NCBI GenBank assembly: GCA_945902805.1
Contig: CAMDMZ010000006.1
Location: 1 to 64,000, forward strand
Length of the DNA: 64,000 nt
Direction of reading: 5' to 3'
Origin: Propionivibrio dicarboxylicus
GTDB taxonomy: Bacteria; Pseudomonadota; Gammaproteobacteria; Burkholderiales; Rhodocyclaceae
Each line of letters begins with the position of its first letter. Position 1 is the first letter of the stretch. This document shows positions 33,439 to 43,429 of this stretch, piece by piece. The position numbers and the translations under genes are program-made. The notes under the pieces are model-generated. The model was not told the DNA's origin and made no database searches. It saw only the letters and a program-made list of their open reading frames with translations.

Positions 33439-36129
33439 ATGACCATACGCAATCTCGAATACCTGTTCCGCCCGAAGTCCATCGCGGTGCTTGCTGAACC
33501 GGGAAAACACGGCTACTACCCTGAGGTCGTGTTGCGCAACCTGACCGCCGGCGGCTACGCGGGCAATGTCACGGCCATCGATGTCAAAAAGCACTGGCTG
33601 CTCGATATCGGTCGGCCACCGGGCATCGGCAAACTGGACACCGTGCCGGAACTGGCGATCACCTGCACGCCGCTCGAAGATGTGCCGCGCATCGTTTCCC
33701 AACTCGGCGCGCTGGGCACCCGCGCTGTCATCGTCGGGCCGGCGCGGATTCGCCCGGGCACCGATGTGGCAGGCCTGCGCACCGCCATCCTCGATGCCGC
33801 CCGACCGCACATGGTGCGGATTCTCGGCGCCGGTAGCGGTGGCGTGATCGTTCCCGGCCAAAAACTGAATGCCAGCAACGCACCGGTTGGCGTCGCGACC
33901 GGCAAGATTGCCTTGGTCGCCCAATCGGCCGATATCGCCGCTGCCGTGCTCGATCGTGCCGCCAGTCAGGGCGTTGGCTTTTCCACCGTCATCCACCTCG
34001 GTAACAGCATCGACATCGACCTCGCCGATGCCCTCGACTGGCTGGCCATCGATCCCGCCACCGAGGCGATCCTGGTGCAATTTGACCATGTCGGCAACGG
34101 CCGCAAGTTCATGTCGGCGGCGCGTGCCGCCGCGCGCAACAAGCCAGTTGTCGCGATTCGCAGCCCGGGCGCCGAAACGGCATCCACTGCCACACCCAAC
34201 TGCAGTACCGACCAGATCTACGAAGCCGCCATGCGCCGCGCCGGCTGGGTGCGCATCGTCACGCTGGAAGGGCTCTTCGAAGCCGCTGAAGCTCTGGCCT
34301 GGGTACGCATGCCGCGTGGCGAAAATCTCGCCATCCTGGCCAATGGCCGCGGTCTCGGGCGCATTGCCGCCGACGCCTTTTTGCACGAAGGTGGCCGCTT
34401 GACGGAATTCTCGCCGACCACCCGCGCCACACTGGCGAAGCTGCTGCACCAGAGCACACGTCTGAGCAATCCGCTGGCGATGGCCGCCGACACCTCGCCC
34501 GAGCTATGGGCGACGGCCTTGACCACGGTGCTCGCCGACCCGGCGACCGATGCCGTATTGACTGTCAGCTCGCCCACCGCCTTCAACAACAGCGCCGAGA
34601 TTGCCCAGGCCATCTGCGCCGTCGCCGCCAGGAGCGACCTCAACATTTTCACCTGCTGGACTGGCGGCGCCTCGATGCTGGCCGCACGGCAGGTAGCCGC
34701 CGCCTGCAACGTTCTCAGCTTCGATGCGCCGGAAAAAGCCACGCTGGTCTTCCAGCGTGTTGTCAGCTATGCCCGCAACCGCGAGTTGTTGGCGCAGTTG
34801 CCGGCATCACAACGCGGCGACTTCCGGCCCGACGACAAACTGGCGCGCAACGCCGTGGCGGAATCGATAGCCCTGGGCAACGAACTGATGCCGCTGCGTC
34901 AGGCCCGCCGTCTGCTGCAGGCCTATCGCATTGCTGCCATCGAGCCGGTCACCGTGGCCAGCATCGAAAACGCCGCCAATGTGGCCAACGAAATCGGCTA
35001 CCCGGTCGATCTTGACCTCACCTTGAACCATGTCACGCAAACCTTGGCCGCACCGCTGATTGTGCCCGGCCTGCGCTCAGCTGAAGAAGTCCGGATCGCC
35101 GCCCGTGGCTTGCGCAGTCGTGTCCGCACCGAACAGCCAACGGCCCGCGTCAGCGGCTACCGGCTGCGCCCGGGCGCCCCGCGCAGCGGCATCCCGCCGC
35201 TACGCCTCGGCATTGCCGACGACCCTGTCTTTGGCCCCATCATCTACCTTGGGCTGTCCAACACCCTCGCCCACCGCAATAGCGGCTGCGCCGTCGCCCT
35301 GCCCCCGCTCAATCACGCCCTGGCCCACGATCTGGTCGCCCGCGCCGGCATCATTGACGACGTCCACGAGGAACAAAGAGCGCCACTGGAATCCACCATC
35401 TGCGATGCCATCGTGCGCCTGTCGCAGTTGCTCACCGACATCGATGAAGTCGCCTCGGTCGAGCTCGATCCCCTCCACGTTGAAGCCACCAGTGTCGTCG
35501 CCGTCAACTTCCGCCTGCACCTCGAACACCACCTGCGCCGCAGTGGTTTCCGCCGTTTCGCCATCCGGCCGTATCCAAAGGAACTCGAAACTCAGCTTGA
35601 CTGGGACGGCGGCTCACTCCTGATTCGACCGATCCGCCCCACTGACGACGCCGCCCTCGGCGAGTTGATTAGCTCGCTCGACACCGACGACGCCCGCATG
35701 CGCTTCTTCGGCACCATGCGCGGGTTGCCGCCCTCGCAACTGGCCCGCTTTACCCAAATCGACTACGACCGGGAAATGGCGCTGGTCGCCGTCGAACGCA
35801 TCGTTCAGGGTAATGACGGCAATATCGGCAGCCCACGTCTGCTCGGCGAAGTCCGGGTGGTCGCCGACCCGGATAACCACGCCGCCGATTTCGCCATCGT
35901 GGTTCGCTCCGGGTTGAAAGGCAAAGGGCTGGGGCGTTTGCTGCTGCAAAACATCATCGACTATGCCCGCCAGCGCGGCATTACCGAACTGCGCGGCGAA
36001 ACCTTTGCCGAAAACCTGCGTATGCAGCGCCTGGCCGAACAGCTTGGCTTTGTCTTGAGCAACAGCAGCGATCCCGGCACCGTCAATCTGCGCCTGACGC
36101 TACAACCAACAGGGGCCGCAAGCCGCTGA
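33439..36129 (+). CDS. Pat-like acyl-CoA synthetase/GNAT fusion
   Basis: An 896-residue protein with the domain order of protein lysine acetyltransferase Pat/YfiQ. An N-terminal CoA-binding domain (FRPKSIAVLAEPGKHGY, residues 10-26) is followed by ligase-CoA domains and an ATP-grasp-like domain (about residues 480-700). The C-terminal GNAT domain has LLIRPIRPTDDAAL near residue 725 and the CoA loop SGLKGKGLGRLLLQNII near residue 825. In characterised members the large part is a regulator and the GNAT part acetylates enzymes such as Acs. It stands alone between two repeat copies. Confidence 0.87.
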   Translation: MTIRNLEYLFRPKSIAVLAEPGKHGYYPEVVLRNLTAGGYAGNVTAIDVKKHWLLDIGRPPGIGKLDTVPELAITCTPLEDVPRIVSQLGALGTRAVIVGPARIRPGTDVAGLRTAILDAARPHMVRILGAGSGGVIVPGQKLNASNAPVGVATGKIALVAQSADIAAAVLDRAASQGVGFSTVIHLGNSIDIDLADALDWLAIDPATEAILVQFDHVGNGRKFMSAARAAARNKPVVAIRSPGAETASTATPNCSTDQIYEAAMRRAGWVRIVTLEGLFEAAEALAWVRMPRGENLAILANGRGLGRIAADAFLHEGGRLTEFSPTTRATLAKLLHQSTRLSNPLAMAADTSPELWATALTTVLADPATDAVLTVSSPTAFNNSAEIAQAICAVAARSDLNIFTCWTGGASMLAARQVAAACNVLSFDAPEKATLVFQRVVSYARNRELLAQLPASQRGDFRPDDKLARNAVAESIALGNELMPLRQARRLLQAYRIAAIEPVTVASIENAANVANEIGYPVDLDLTLNHVTQTLAAPLIVPGLRSAEEVRIAARGLRSRVRTEQPTARVSGYRLRPGAPRSGIPPLRLGIADDPVFGPIIYLGLSNTLAHRNSGCAVALPPLNHALAHDLVARAGIIDDVHEEQRAPLESTICDAIVRLSQLLTDIDEVASVELDPLHVEATSVVAVNFRLHLEHHLRRSGFRRFAIRPYPKELETQLDWDGGSLLIRPIRPTDDAALGELISSLDTDDARMRFFGTMRGLPPSQLARFTQIDYDREMALVAVERIVQGNDGNIGSPRLLGEVRVVADPDNHAADFAIVVRSGLKGKGLGRLLLQNIIDYARQRGITELRGETFAENLRMQRLAEQLGFVLSNSSDPGTVNLRLTLQPTGAASR

Positions 36130-36130
36130 A

Positions 36131-36157
36131 CCGCCGTCTCGCCAGCGCCGACTTTTT
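36131..36157 (-). repeat. Dispersed repeat, copy 8
   Basis: Intergenic, two bases after the stop of the acyltransferase gene. Confidence 0.87.
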
Positions 36158-36195
36158 TGAATCAGGCGTGATGAAGTGAATCCTGGGACCGTCGC

Positions 36196-38859
36196 ATGCA
36201 CATCCACAACCTCGACACCGAGCAAGCGCTTGCCAGCCTGAACACCACGGCGGCTGGACTGGCGCCGGCCGAGGCGGCGCGGCGGCAGGCGGAGTACGGG
36301 CCGAATCATGTCGAGGAAGTGCGCCGCGAACCTCTGCTGCTCGGCTTCGCCCGCGAGTTCACCCACTTCTTCGCCATCATCCTGTGGCTCGGCGCCGGCC
36401 TGGCGTTTCTCGCCAACCATTTCGATCCGGGCCAGGGTATGGCCAGCCTTGGTGTGGCAATTGTTGGCGTCATCATCGTCAATGGCATCTTTTCCTTCTG
36501 GCAGGAGTACAAGGCCGAGCAGGCGGTGTCGGCACTGCGTCAGTTGCTGCCGCAGAAGGTGCAGGCCTTACGCGATGGCGCGATTGTCGAACTGCTGGCG
36601 AACGAACTGGTGCCGGGCGATATCGTGCTGCTGGAAGAAGGCGCGCTGGTGCCGGCCGACTGCCGTCTGATCGAGGCCTTCGCCTTGCGTGTGAACACGG
36701 CAACGGTGACCGGCGAATCGCTGCCCATGGCGCGCACTACCGAACCGAGCGCCGAGAACTCGCCCCTGTATGCCAAAAACGTCGTGCTCGCCGGCACATC
36801 GGTGGTATCCGGGCAGGCGCGCGCCGTGGTCTACGCCACCGGCATGCATACCGAGTTTGGCCGCATTGCCCATCTGACACAAACCGCCGGCACCGCCTCG
36901 TCACCGCTGCAGCGCGAAATCGCCCGACTGTCGCACATCGTCGCCGCTCTCGCTACCGGCATGGGCGTGGTGCTGTTCTTCGTCGGTCAGGCCATGGGTT
37001 TGCCAACCTGGGAGAACCTGCTGTTTGCCATCGGCATCATCGTCGCCAACGTCCCGGAAGGCCTGCTGCCGACGGTCACGCTCTCGCTCGCCATGGCGAC
37101 CCAGCGCATGGCCAAACGCAATGCCCTGGTGCGCCATCTGCCTGCCGTCGAGGCGCTCGGATCGACGACGACCATCTGCTGCGACAAGACAGGCACCCTG
37201 ACGCAAAACCGCATGTCGGTGCAGCGCCTGTGGCTGGGCGGCGGCTTTCTCGACTTCGGCGATCTGTCAACGCAGCCGCGCTTGACCGAGGAAAACCGCG
37301 AGCTGTTCGTCAATGCGGCGCTCTGCCACAACCTGAAGATCGTCGATGAGAAATTACTGGGCGACCCGATGGAAGTGGCGCTGGCGGGAATGGGACGCCA
37401 GGTAGTCGGGGATCTCGCTGACTACAAACGCATCGACGAAATTCCTTTCGACACCGATCGCAAGCGCATGTCGGTGCTGTGTGAAACGCCGCAGGGGCGC
37501 ATGCTCTATTGCAAGGGTGCGCCGGAGACGGTGCTCGCAGCTTGCGCTTTCGTCCAGTTCGACGCTGGCGTTGTTCCGCTTGATGCGGTGGCAACAACCC
37601 GTCTGCTGGCGGCGCAGCGGCAGATGGCCGAGGCCGGCCTGCGCGTGCTGGCGTTCGCCCATTGCGCCGTCGAGGATGGACTGCCGTCCGAAGAGCACGG
37701 CATGACGCTCACCGGCCTGGTCGGCCTCGAAGACCCACCACGGCCGGAAGTGCCCGAGGCCATCGCCCGCTGCGCCACGGCCGGCATCCGCATCATCATG
37801 GTTACCGGCGACCACCCGCATACGGCGCTGGCGATTGCCCGCCAGATTGGCCTGGTGAAGACCGAACAACCCGTGGTCATTACCGGCGATAAATTGCGCG
37901 CCATTTCGCCAGCGCACCTGCAACTGGCGCTCGACGCCAAGGAAATCATCTTCGCCCGCGTCGCCGCCGAACAGAAGATGCTGATCGTCCAGACCTTGCA
38001 GAAGAAAGGCGAGATCGTTGCCGTCACCGGTGACGGCGTAAACGACGCGCCAGCCCTGAAGACTGCCGACATCGGCATCGCCATGGGCATTTCCGGCACC
38101 GACGTCGCCAAGGAGGCCGCCGACCTGATCCTGCTCGACGACAATTTCGCCAGCATCGTCGCCGCCATCGAGGAAGGCCGCGCGGTGTTCGACAACATTC
38201 GTAAGTTCCTCACCTACATTCTCAGCTCCAACATTCCCGAGCTGGTGCCCTATCTCGCCTTCGTCCTGTTCCGCATTCCGTTGCCACTGACCATCATCCA
38301 GATTCTGGCCGTCGATCTTGGCACCGACATGCTGCCGGCGCTAGCCCTCGGCGCCGAAAAGCCCGACCCCGGCGTGATGAGCAGACCACCCCGGGCGCGC
38401 AACGAGCGCCTGCTGTCGTGGGGCCTGCTGGCGCGCGCCTATCTGTTTCTCGGCGTACTGGAAGCGGCGGCTGCCATGGCGGTGTTCTTCTTCGTCCTCA
38501 ACGCCGCCGGCTGGAAGTACGGCGTCAGCCTCGACCGGCTCGATCCGCTCTATTTGCAGGCCACCTCCGCCTGTCTGGCGACCATCGTGGTGATGCAAAT
38601 GGTGAATGTCTTTTTGTGCCGCCACCCGACCAAATCCTCGCTCGCTTTTGGCTTCTTCGGCAACGGCTACCTGCTGCTGGGTCTGGCGGCGGAATTGGGC
38701 GTGATCCTGTTCATTATCTATACCTCCGCCGGCCAGTGGCTGTTTGGCACCGCCGCCATCGGCGCCGAAGTCTGGCTGCTGGCATTGGCCGGCGCGGCAC
38801 TGATGGGGGCCATGGAAGAAGGGCGCAAAGCCTGGTGGATGGCAAAAAGTCGGCGCTGA
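36196..38859 (+). CDS. P-type cation-transporting ATPase (type II)
   Basis: An 887-residue inner-membrane pump. It has an N-terminal cation ATPase domain, the TGES actuator loop (TVTGESLPMA), the phosphorylated Asp330 in CDKTGTLTQNRM, TGD and VTGDGVNDAPALKTADIG. The fourth membrane helix reads VANVPEGLLPTVTLSLAMATQRMAKRN, nearer to Na,K-ATPase-like type II pumps than to heavy-metal pumps. The probable cargo is Ca2+, Na+ or K+; which cannot be settled here. The final codons MAKSRR and the TGA stop are part of a dispersed-repeat copy. Confidence 0.9.
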   Translation: MHIHNLDTEQALASLNTTAAGLAPAEAARRQAEYGPNHVEEVRREPLLLGFAREFTHFFAIILWLGAGLAFLANHFDPGQGMASLGVAIVGVIIVNGIFSFWQEYKAEQAVSALRQLLPQKVQALRDGAIVELLANELVPGDIVLLEEGALVPADCRLIEAFALRVNTATVTGESLPMARTTEPSAENSPLYAKNVVLAGTSVVSGQARAVVYATGMHTEFGRIAHLTQTAGTASSPLQREIARLSHIVAALATGMGVVLFFVGQAMGLPTWENLLFAIGIIVANVPEGLLPTVTLSLAMATQRMAKRNALVRHLPAVEALGSTTTICCDKTGTLTQNRMSVQRLWLGGGFLDFGDLSTQPRLTEENRELFVNAALCHNLKIVDEKLLGDPMEVALAGMGRQVVGDLADYKRIDEIPFDTDRKRMSVLCETPQGRMLYCKGAPETVLAACAFVQFDAGVVPLDAVATTRLLAAQRQMAEAGLRVLAFAHCAVEDGLPSEEHGMTLTGLVGLEDPPRPEVPEAIARCATAGIRIIMVTGDHPHTALAIARQIGLVKTEQPVVITGDKLRAISPAHLQLALDAKEIIFARVAAEQKMLIVQTLQKKGEIVAVTGDGVNDAPALKTADIGIAMGISGTDVAKEAADLILLDDNFASIVAAIEEGRAVFDNIRKFLTYILSSNIPELVPYLAFVLFRIPLPLTIIQILAVDLGTDMLPALALGAEKPDPGVMSRPPRARNERLLSWGLLARAYLFLGVLEAAAAMAVFFFVLNAAGWKYGVSLDRLDPLYLQATSACLATIVVMQMVNVFLCRHPTKSSLAFGFFGNGYLLLGLAAELGVILFIIYTSAGQWLFGTAAIGAEVWLLALAGAALMGAMEEGRKAWWMAKSRR

Positions 38860-38871
38860 TGGGACAGCGGC
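38844..38871 (+). repeat. Dispersed repeat, copy 9 (forms a stop codon)
   Basis: Slightly diverged copy (GCTGATGG). Its frame supplies the last residues KSRR and the TGA stop of the ATPase gene. Confidence 0.8.
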
Positions 38872-38956
38872 GGAATTTTGGGCAGACTCAGCCCGAACGA
38901 GTCTTTCAAGTTCACCCGAGTCGCACTCACCAATCATGCTCCCCGAGCATGCCCCC

Positions 38957-39724
38957 TTACACCGGGTTATCAATATCCACAAACTCGACGTCCAGATCCA
39001 ACTCACGCGCCACATGGGCGCCGAGCGCCCGAACACCATAACGCTCGGTCGCATGGTGCCCGGCCGCCAGATAAGCAACTCCCGATTCTCGCGCCAGATG
39101 CGTGGTCTGCTCCGAAATCTCGCCCGACATGAAGAGATCGGCGCCGGCATTGATCGCCGCTTCAAACCAGTCTTGCGCTCCGCCGCTGCACCAGGCCACA
39201 CGCTTGACCGGATGATCGCGCTCGCCGATCAGCATGGCGGGGCGGCCGAATATTTGGCTGGCTTGGTCGATCAAGGCGCCTGTAAAAGTCGGTGCTGGCA
39301 GGACGGCGGTACAGCCCAGGTCCTGCTCGCCAAAGTGGCCGTCAACGGTCCAGCCAAAGAGCTTCGCCAGTTGCGCGTTGTTGCCCAGCTCGGGATGCGC
39401 GTCGAGCGGCAGGTGATAGGCGAACAGGCTGATGTCGTGCGCCAGCAAGGCGGCCATGCGGCGTTTGCGAAAGCCGGTGACGCGACCATCTTCGCCTTTC
39501 CAGAACCAACCGTGGTGCACCAGAATCGCGTCGGCCTGGCGTTCAATGGCGGCGTCGATCAGCGCCTGGCTTGCGGTGACACCACAAACGACGCTGCGAA
39601 CCGTGGCGCATCCTTCCACTTGCAGGCCGTTTGGGCAATAATCGTGAAAGCGTGAAAGGTCCAGCAGCGTATCCAGATAGCGGCGCAATTCTTCACGTGC
39701 TACCCCGTGCATAGTTGATTGCAT
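38957..39724 (-). CDS. NIF3/YbgI-family metal-binding protein
   Basis: A 255-residue member of the NIF3 family (GTP cyclohydrolase I type 2 homologues), cytosolic and usually a toroidal hexamer with a di-metal site. Metal ligands are seen in ILVHHGWFW (HH), LPLDAHPELGNNAQL and the C-terminal AGHHATERYGV. The function of the family is not firmly established. ATG 39724 is taken; ATG 39712 is equally possible. It is divergent from the HtrA gene with 43 bases between. A repeat copy encodes AVLPAPTFT on its strand. Confidence 0.87.
   Translation of the reverse strand: MQSTMHGVAREELRRYLDTLLDLSRFHDYCPNGLQVEGCATVRSVVCGVTASQALIDAAIERQADAILVHHGWFWKGEDGRVTGFRKRRMAALLAHDISLFAYHLPLDAHPELGNNAQLAKLFGWTVDGHFGEQDLGCTAVLPAPTFTGALIDQASQIFGRPAMLIGERDHPVKRVAWCSGGAQDWFEAAINAGADLFMSGEISEQTTHLARESGVAYLAAGHHATERYGVRALGAHVARELDLDVEFVDIDNPV
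39284..39310 (+). repeat. Dispersed repeat, copy 10
   Basis: Inside the NIF3 gene, antisense to it; encodes AVLPAPTFT on the gene strand. Confidence 0.83.
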
Positions 39725-39767
39725 TGATAAGACTCCGTTTAGTCCAACCAGAAAAATTTTCTCCATT

Positions 39768-40937
39768 ATGCGTCGTCTTTGGCTGACCTTTGCCCAGACG
39801 GTGACCATTTGCGTCGCCGTCCTGTTTGTTGTCAAAACCTTGAAGCCGGAATGGCTCAGCGCCTGGCCGCCCATCGCCGCCAGCACCGGGGTCGGCAGCG
39901 TTGTCACGGTCAAGGAATCGGCGACCAGCGCGGAAGCGCCGCGCACCGCTTCGTATGCCGATGCGGCAAAACGTGCGCTGCCGGCGGTGGTGCACATTTT
40001 CACTAGCCAGGATGTCAAGGCCTCGCGCCACCCTTTCCTCAACGACCCGGTGTTCCGCCATTTTTTTGGCGATCGCTTTGGCGATGATGCCCAGCGCCGC
40101 TCCGGCCTCGGCAGTGGAGTGGTGGTGTCGCCCGAGGGCTACATTCTGACCAACAACCATGTCATTGAAGGCGCTGACGAAATCGAGGTCGCCAGCAACG
40201 ACGGCCGCAAATACAAGGCACAACTGGTGGGCGCCGATCCGGAATCGGATTTGGCGGTGCTGCGCATTCCATCCGACCATGCGCTGACCGCGATCAGCTT
40301 TGGCAGTAGCGATAACCTGCGGGTCGGCGATGTCGCCCTCGCCATCGGCAATCCCTTTGGCGTCGGCCAGACGATGACATCCGGCATTGTCTCGGCGCTC
40401 GGGCGCTCGCACCTGGGCATCAACACCTTCGAAAACTTCATCCAGACCGATGCCGCGATCAATCCCGGAAATTCCGGCGGTGCACTGGTCGATGCCAACG
40501 GTGCGCTGATCGGGATCAACACGGCGATCTATTCGCAAAGCGGCGGCTCGATGGGCATCGGCTTCGCCATCCCGGTGTCGCTGGCGCGCAGCGTCATGGA
40601 ACAGATCGTCAAGAACGGTGTCGTCACGCGCGGCTGGATTGGCGTTGAAGTACAGGAAATCACCCCCGAACTGGCCGACTCCTTCAAGCTCAACGACGTG
40701 CAAGGTGCGCTGATCGCCGGCGTGATGCGCGGCAGCCCGGCCGATACTTCGGGCATCAAGCCTGGCGACGTGCTGATCAAGGTCTCCGGCAAGCCGGTGA
40801 AGGATGCGCAAGTCATGCTCGATCTGATCGCCGCCTTGCAACCCGGCGAGAAGACGCGTTTTGATCTCAGACGCGAAGGAAAAGAAGTCGCTACCGACGT
40901 CACCATCGGCAAACGCCCGGCGCCACGGCGGGAATAA
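39768..40937 (+). CDS. HtrA/DegS-type serine endoprotease
   Basis: A 389-residue periplasmic protease anchored by one N-terminal helix (WLTFAQTVTICVAVLFVV). The triad is visible: His in ILTNNHVIEG, Asp in ESDLAVLRI and Ser in NPGNSGGALV. One PDZ domain follows (RGWIGVEVQEI...GIKPGDVLIKVSGKPV). A single PDZ plus membrane anchor is the DegS/AlgW plan, whereas DegP and DegQ have two PDZ domains and a cleaved signal. It may police envelope protein folding or start a sigma-E response. Confidence 0.92.
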   Translation: MRRLWLTFAQTVTICVAVLFVVKTLKPEWLSAWPPIAASTGVGSVVTVKESATSAEAPRTASYADAAKRALPAVVHIFTSQDVKASRHPFLNDPVFRHFFGDRFGDDAQRRSGLGSGVVVSPEGYILTNNHVIEGADEIEVASNDGRKYKAQLVGADPESDLAVLRIPSDHALTAISFGSSDNLRVGDVALAIGNPFGVGQTMTSGIVSALGRSHLGINTFENFIQTDAAINPGNSGGALVDANGALIGINTAIYSQSGGSMGIGFAIPVSLARSVMEQIVKNGVVTRGWIGVEVQEITPELADSFKLNDVQGALIAGVMRGSPADTSGIKPGDVLIKVSGKPVKDAQVMLDLIAALQPGEKTRFDLRREGKEVATDVTIGKRPAPRRE

Positions 40938-41051
40938 AATTTCCTGGCACCTACTTTGTTTTTTGCCACTAAGCTTCACCAATTTTTCGACCAAAGCTTA
41001 CCTTCGCGGCTGGTCACGATTGATTCTGCATTTTCTTATTGAGGAGAAGTT

Positions 41052-41843
41052 ATGCGTTGCATTACCCAATTTGCCCAATTCACCAAATGGTTAGGCGTGA
41101 TTTCCAGCATTTCGGTGCTGACTGTCGGTGCCGTTGAAGCCCGTGACTGGAGCGTCATCAAGGATTCGGGAAAAATGGTCGTAGCCACCGAAGGCGCCTT
41201 CTATCCGTTCAATTTCTTCGAAGGACCGAAGCTGACCGGCTTTGAAGTGGAACTGGCAGAAGCCGTGGTCAAGCAACTGGGGCTGACGCTGGAATGGCGC
41301 GTGGTGTCGTTTGACGCGCAGCTGGCGTCGATCCGCCAGGACCGTTTCGATTTCGCCATTGCCTCGCACGGCTACACCGAAGATCGCGCCAAGGCGGTCG
41401 ATTTCGCCAATCCGCACTACTGCACCGGCGGCCAAATCGCCGCGCAAAAAGATGGCCCGCTGACCATTGCCGCGCTCAAGGACAAGACCGTTGGCGTGCA
41501 GATCGGCACCAGCTACATGGACAACGCCAAGAAGATTCCCGGACTCAAGGAGCTCAAGACTTACAAGGCCGACCCCGAGGCGTTCTCGGCGCTGAAGGCA
41601 AAAAAGACCGACGCCTGGATCTCGGACAAGTGGTTGATCAAGTCGACTCTGGAAAAGAATGCCGACAGCGGCGTGGTGGCCGGTGAGCAGGTCTTTGTCG
41701 AAAAGGTCTCGATGATCCTGCGCAAGAACAACAAGGAGCTGATGGACCAGCTCAATCGCGGCCTGGCCGAGGTGATCAAGAACGGCACCTATCAGGCCCT
41801 GTCGCAAAAGTATTTCAAAACCGACATCGGCTGCCGTTCCTGA
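41052..41843 (+). CDS. Polar amino-acid ABC transporter, binding protein
   Basis: A 263-residue periplasmic binding protein of the family 3 type. The signal segment (WLGVISSISVLTVGAVEA) is followed by MVVATEGAFYPFNFFEGPKLTGFEVELAEAV, the fingerprint of this family, and RFDFAIASHGYTEDRAKAVDFANPHY. It feeds the permease 15 bases downstream. A good ribosome site (GAGGAGAAG) precedes the ATG. Family members bind glutamine, glutamate, lysine/arginine/ornithine or histidine; the ligand is not evident. The 114-base gap upstream should hold the operon promoter. Confidence 0.9.
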   Translation: MRCITQFAQFTKWLGVISSISVLTVGAVEARDWSVIKDSGKMVVATEGAFYPFNFFEGPKLTGFEVELAEAVVKQLGLTLEWRVVSFDAQLASIRQDRFDFAIASHGYTEDRAKAVDFANPHYCTGGQIAAQKDGPLTIAALKDKTVGVQIGTSYMDNAKKIPGLKELKTYKADPEAFSALKAKKTDAWISDKWLIKSTLEKNADSGVVAGEQVFVEKVSMILRKNNKELMDQLNRGLAEVIKNGTYQALSQKYFKTDIGCRS

Positions 41844-41858
41844 TCTAGGTTCGTCACG

Positions 41859-42617
41859 ATGAACTGGACCAAGCAACACCCGGCTTGGGCAATGTTTGCG
41901 GCCATGATCGGGCTCCTGGTGTTTCTCTGGGGCCTGGCCATACCGCTTTCGCTGGCACCGGCGCCGATCGGCCCGGCGGCCCAGCAATTTGCCGAGGGCG
42001 CTCGCGTCACCGTTTTGCTGACGCTGATTTCGGGCACCGTCGGTGTGGTGCTCGGAGTATTGGCCGGACTGGGCAAATTGTCGTCATTCCGCCTGATACG
42101 CTGGGTATGCGATTTTTACGTCTGGCTCATTCGCGGTACGCCCTTGCTGTTGCAGATCCTGTTCGTCTGGCTGGCGGTACCGCAGTTCCTGCCGGATTCG
42201 ATGCAGTTATCCGACTTCAGTTGCGCGGCCATTGCCCTGGCGCTCAATATTGGTGCCTACAACACCGAGTGCGTGCGCGCCGGAATCCTGGCGGTACCAC
42301 AAGGTCAGGTCGAAGCTGCCCGCGCGCTCGGGCTGTCACCATTTCAGTGCTTCATGGATATCGTGCTGCCGCAAAGCATGCGTGTTGCGCTGCCGGCGTT
42401 GGCCAATAACCTGGCCTCGCTGGTCAAGGATTCTTCGCTGGCCTATGCCATCAGCGTGGTTGAGCTGACCATGGTCGGCTACCGCGTCCAGGCCGAAAGC
42501 TATCAGCCGATTCCAGTCTTTGTCACCGTCGCCGTGATCTACCTGATTCTGACCACCGCCTTCACGACCCTGACAGCGGCGCTGGAAACACAGCTCGATG
42601 TCGGTCGCAAGCGCTGA
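41859..42617 (+). CDS. Polar amino-acid ABC transporter, permease
   Basis: A 252-residue inner-membrane permease with about five or six helices. The cytoplasmic EAA loop is NTECVRAGILAVPQGQVEAARALGLSPFQ (about residues 132-160) and couples to the ATPase. The conserved VWLIRGTPLLLQILF motif of HisM/GlnP-type permeases is present. A single permease gene implies a homodimeric channel. It is followed by the ATPase gene after six bases. Confidence 0.92.
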   Translation: MNWTKQHPAWAMFAAMIGLLVFLWGLAIPLSLAPAPIGPAAQQFAEGARVTVLLTLISGTVGVVLGVLAGLGKLSSFRLIRWVCDFYVWLIRGTPLLLQILFVWLAVPQFLPDSMQLSDFSCAAIALALNIGAYNTECVRAGILAVPQGQVEAARALGLSPFQCFMDIVLPQSMRVALPALANNLASLVKDSSLAYAISVVELTMVGYRVQAESYQPIPVFVTVAVIYLILTTAFTTLTAALETQLDVGRKR

Positions 42618-42623
42618 AGGACG

Positions 42624-43382
42624 ATGATGACGCCCGATAACCCCAAACCCATCATCGTCGCCCGTAACGTAAGCAAGCACTTTGGAGCCTTCAGGGCGCT
42701 GAATGACGTCTCGGCCACCTTTAACGAGGGCCAGGTCACCGCCATCATCGGACCTTCCGGTTCTGGAAAATCAACCTTCCTACGCACCCTCAATCGCCTT
42801 GAAGCACACGATTCGGGCAGCATTCAGGTTGACGGGATCGAGTTGAACGACAACCTGAAGAATCTTGACGCCATTCGCCGCGAGGTTGGCATGGTGTTCC
42901 AGAGCTTCAACCTGTTTTCGCACTTGCCGATTCTGCGCAATGTCAGCCTGGCGCCCATCCGGGTGCGCAAGATGAAGCGGGAAGAAGCCGAGGCCAAGTC
43001 CATGGCGCTGCTGGAACGCGTCGGCTTGAAAGACCAGGCGCACAAGTATCCGGTGCAGTTGTCGGGCGGCCAGCAGCAACGCGTCGCCATCGCGCGTGCC
43101 CTGGCGATGGACCCCAAGGTGTTGCTGTTCGACGAGCCGACCTCGGCACTTGATCCGGAAATGGTCAATGAAGTGCTGACCGTTATGCGCGAACTGGCCC
43201 ATACCGGCATCACCATGCTCGTCGTCACGCATGAAATGGGCTTTGCCCGCGAAGTGGCCGATCGCTTGATCTTCTTTGATCAGGGCAGCATTCTCGAAGA
43301 CAGCGCGCCACAAACATTCTTTACCAACCCGGAACACGAGCGCGCCAAGGCCTTTCTGGCCCAGGTGCGGCACGGGTTCTAA
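42624..43382 (+). CDS. Polar amino-acid ABC transporter, ATPase
   Basis: A 252-residue ATPase of the GlnQ/HisP class that powers the importer. Walker A is GPSGSGKST (about residues 43-51), the Q loop MVFQSFNLF, the signature [15 protein letters not shown], Walker [15 protein letters not shown] and the switch His in VVTHEMGFA. The next gene, a porin, follows with 47 bases in between and may share the transcript. Confidence 0.95.
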   Translation: MMTPDNPKPIIVARNVSKHFGAFRALNDVSATFNEGQVTAIIGPSGSGKSTFLRTLNRLEAHDSGSIQVDGIELNDNLKNLDAIRREVGMVFQSFNLFSHLPILRNVSLAPIRVRKMKREEAEAKSMALLERVGLKDQAHKYPVQLSGGQQQRVAIARALAMDPKVLLFDEPTSALDPEMVNEVLTVMRELAHTGITMLVVTHEMGFAREVADRLIFFDQGSILEDSAPQTFFTNPEHERAKAFLAQVRHGF

Positions 43383-43429
43383 ATTTGTTGATTCTTACCA
43401 GACACGTTCACCAGTACTCAGGAGAAAAC

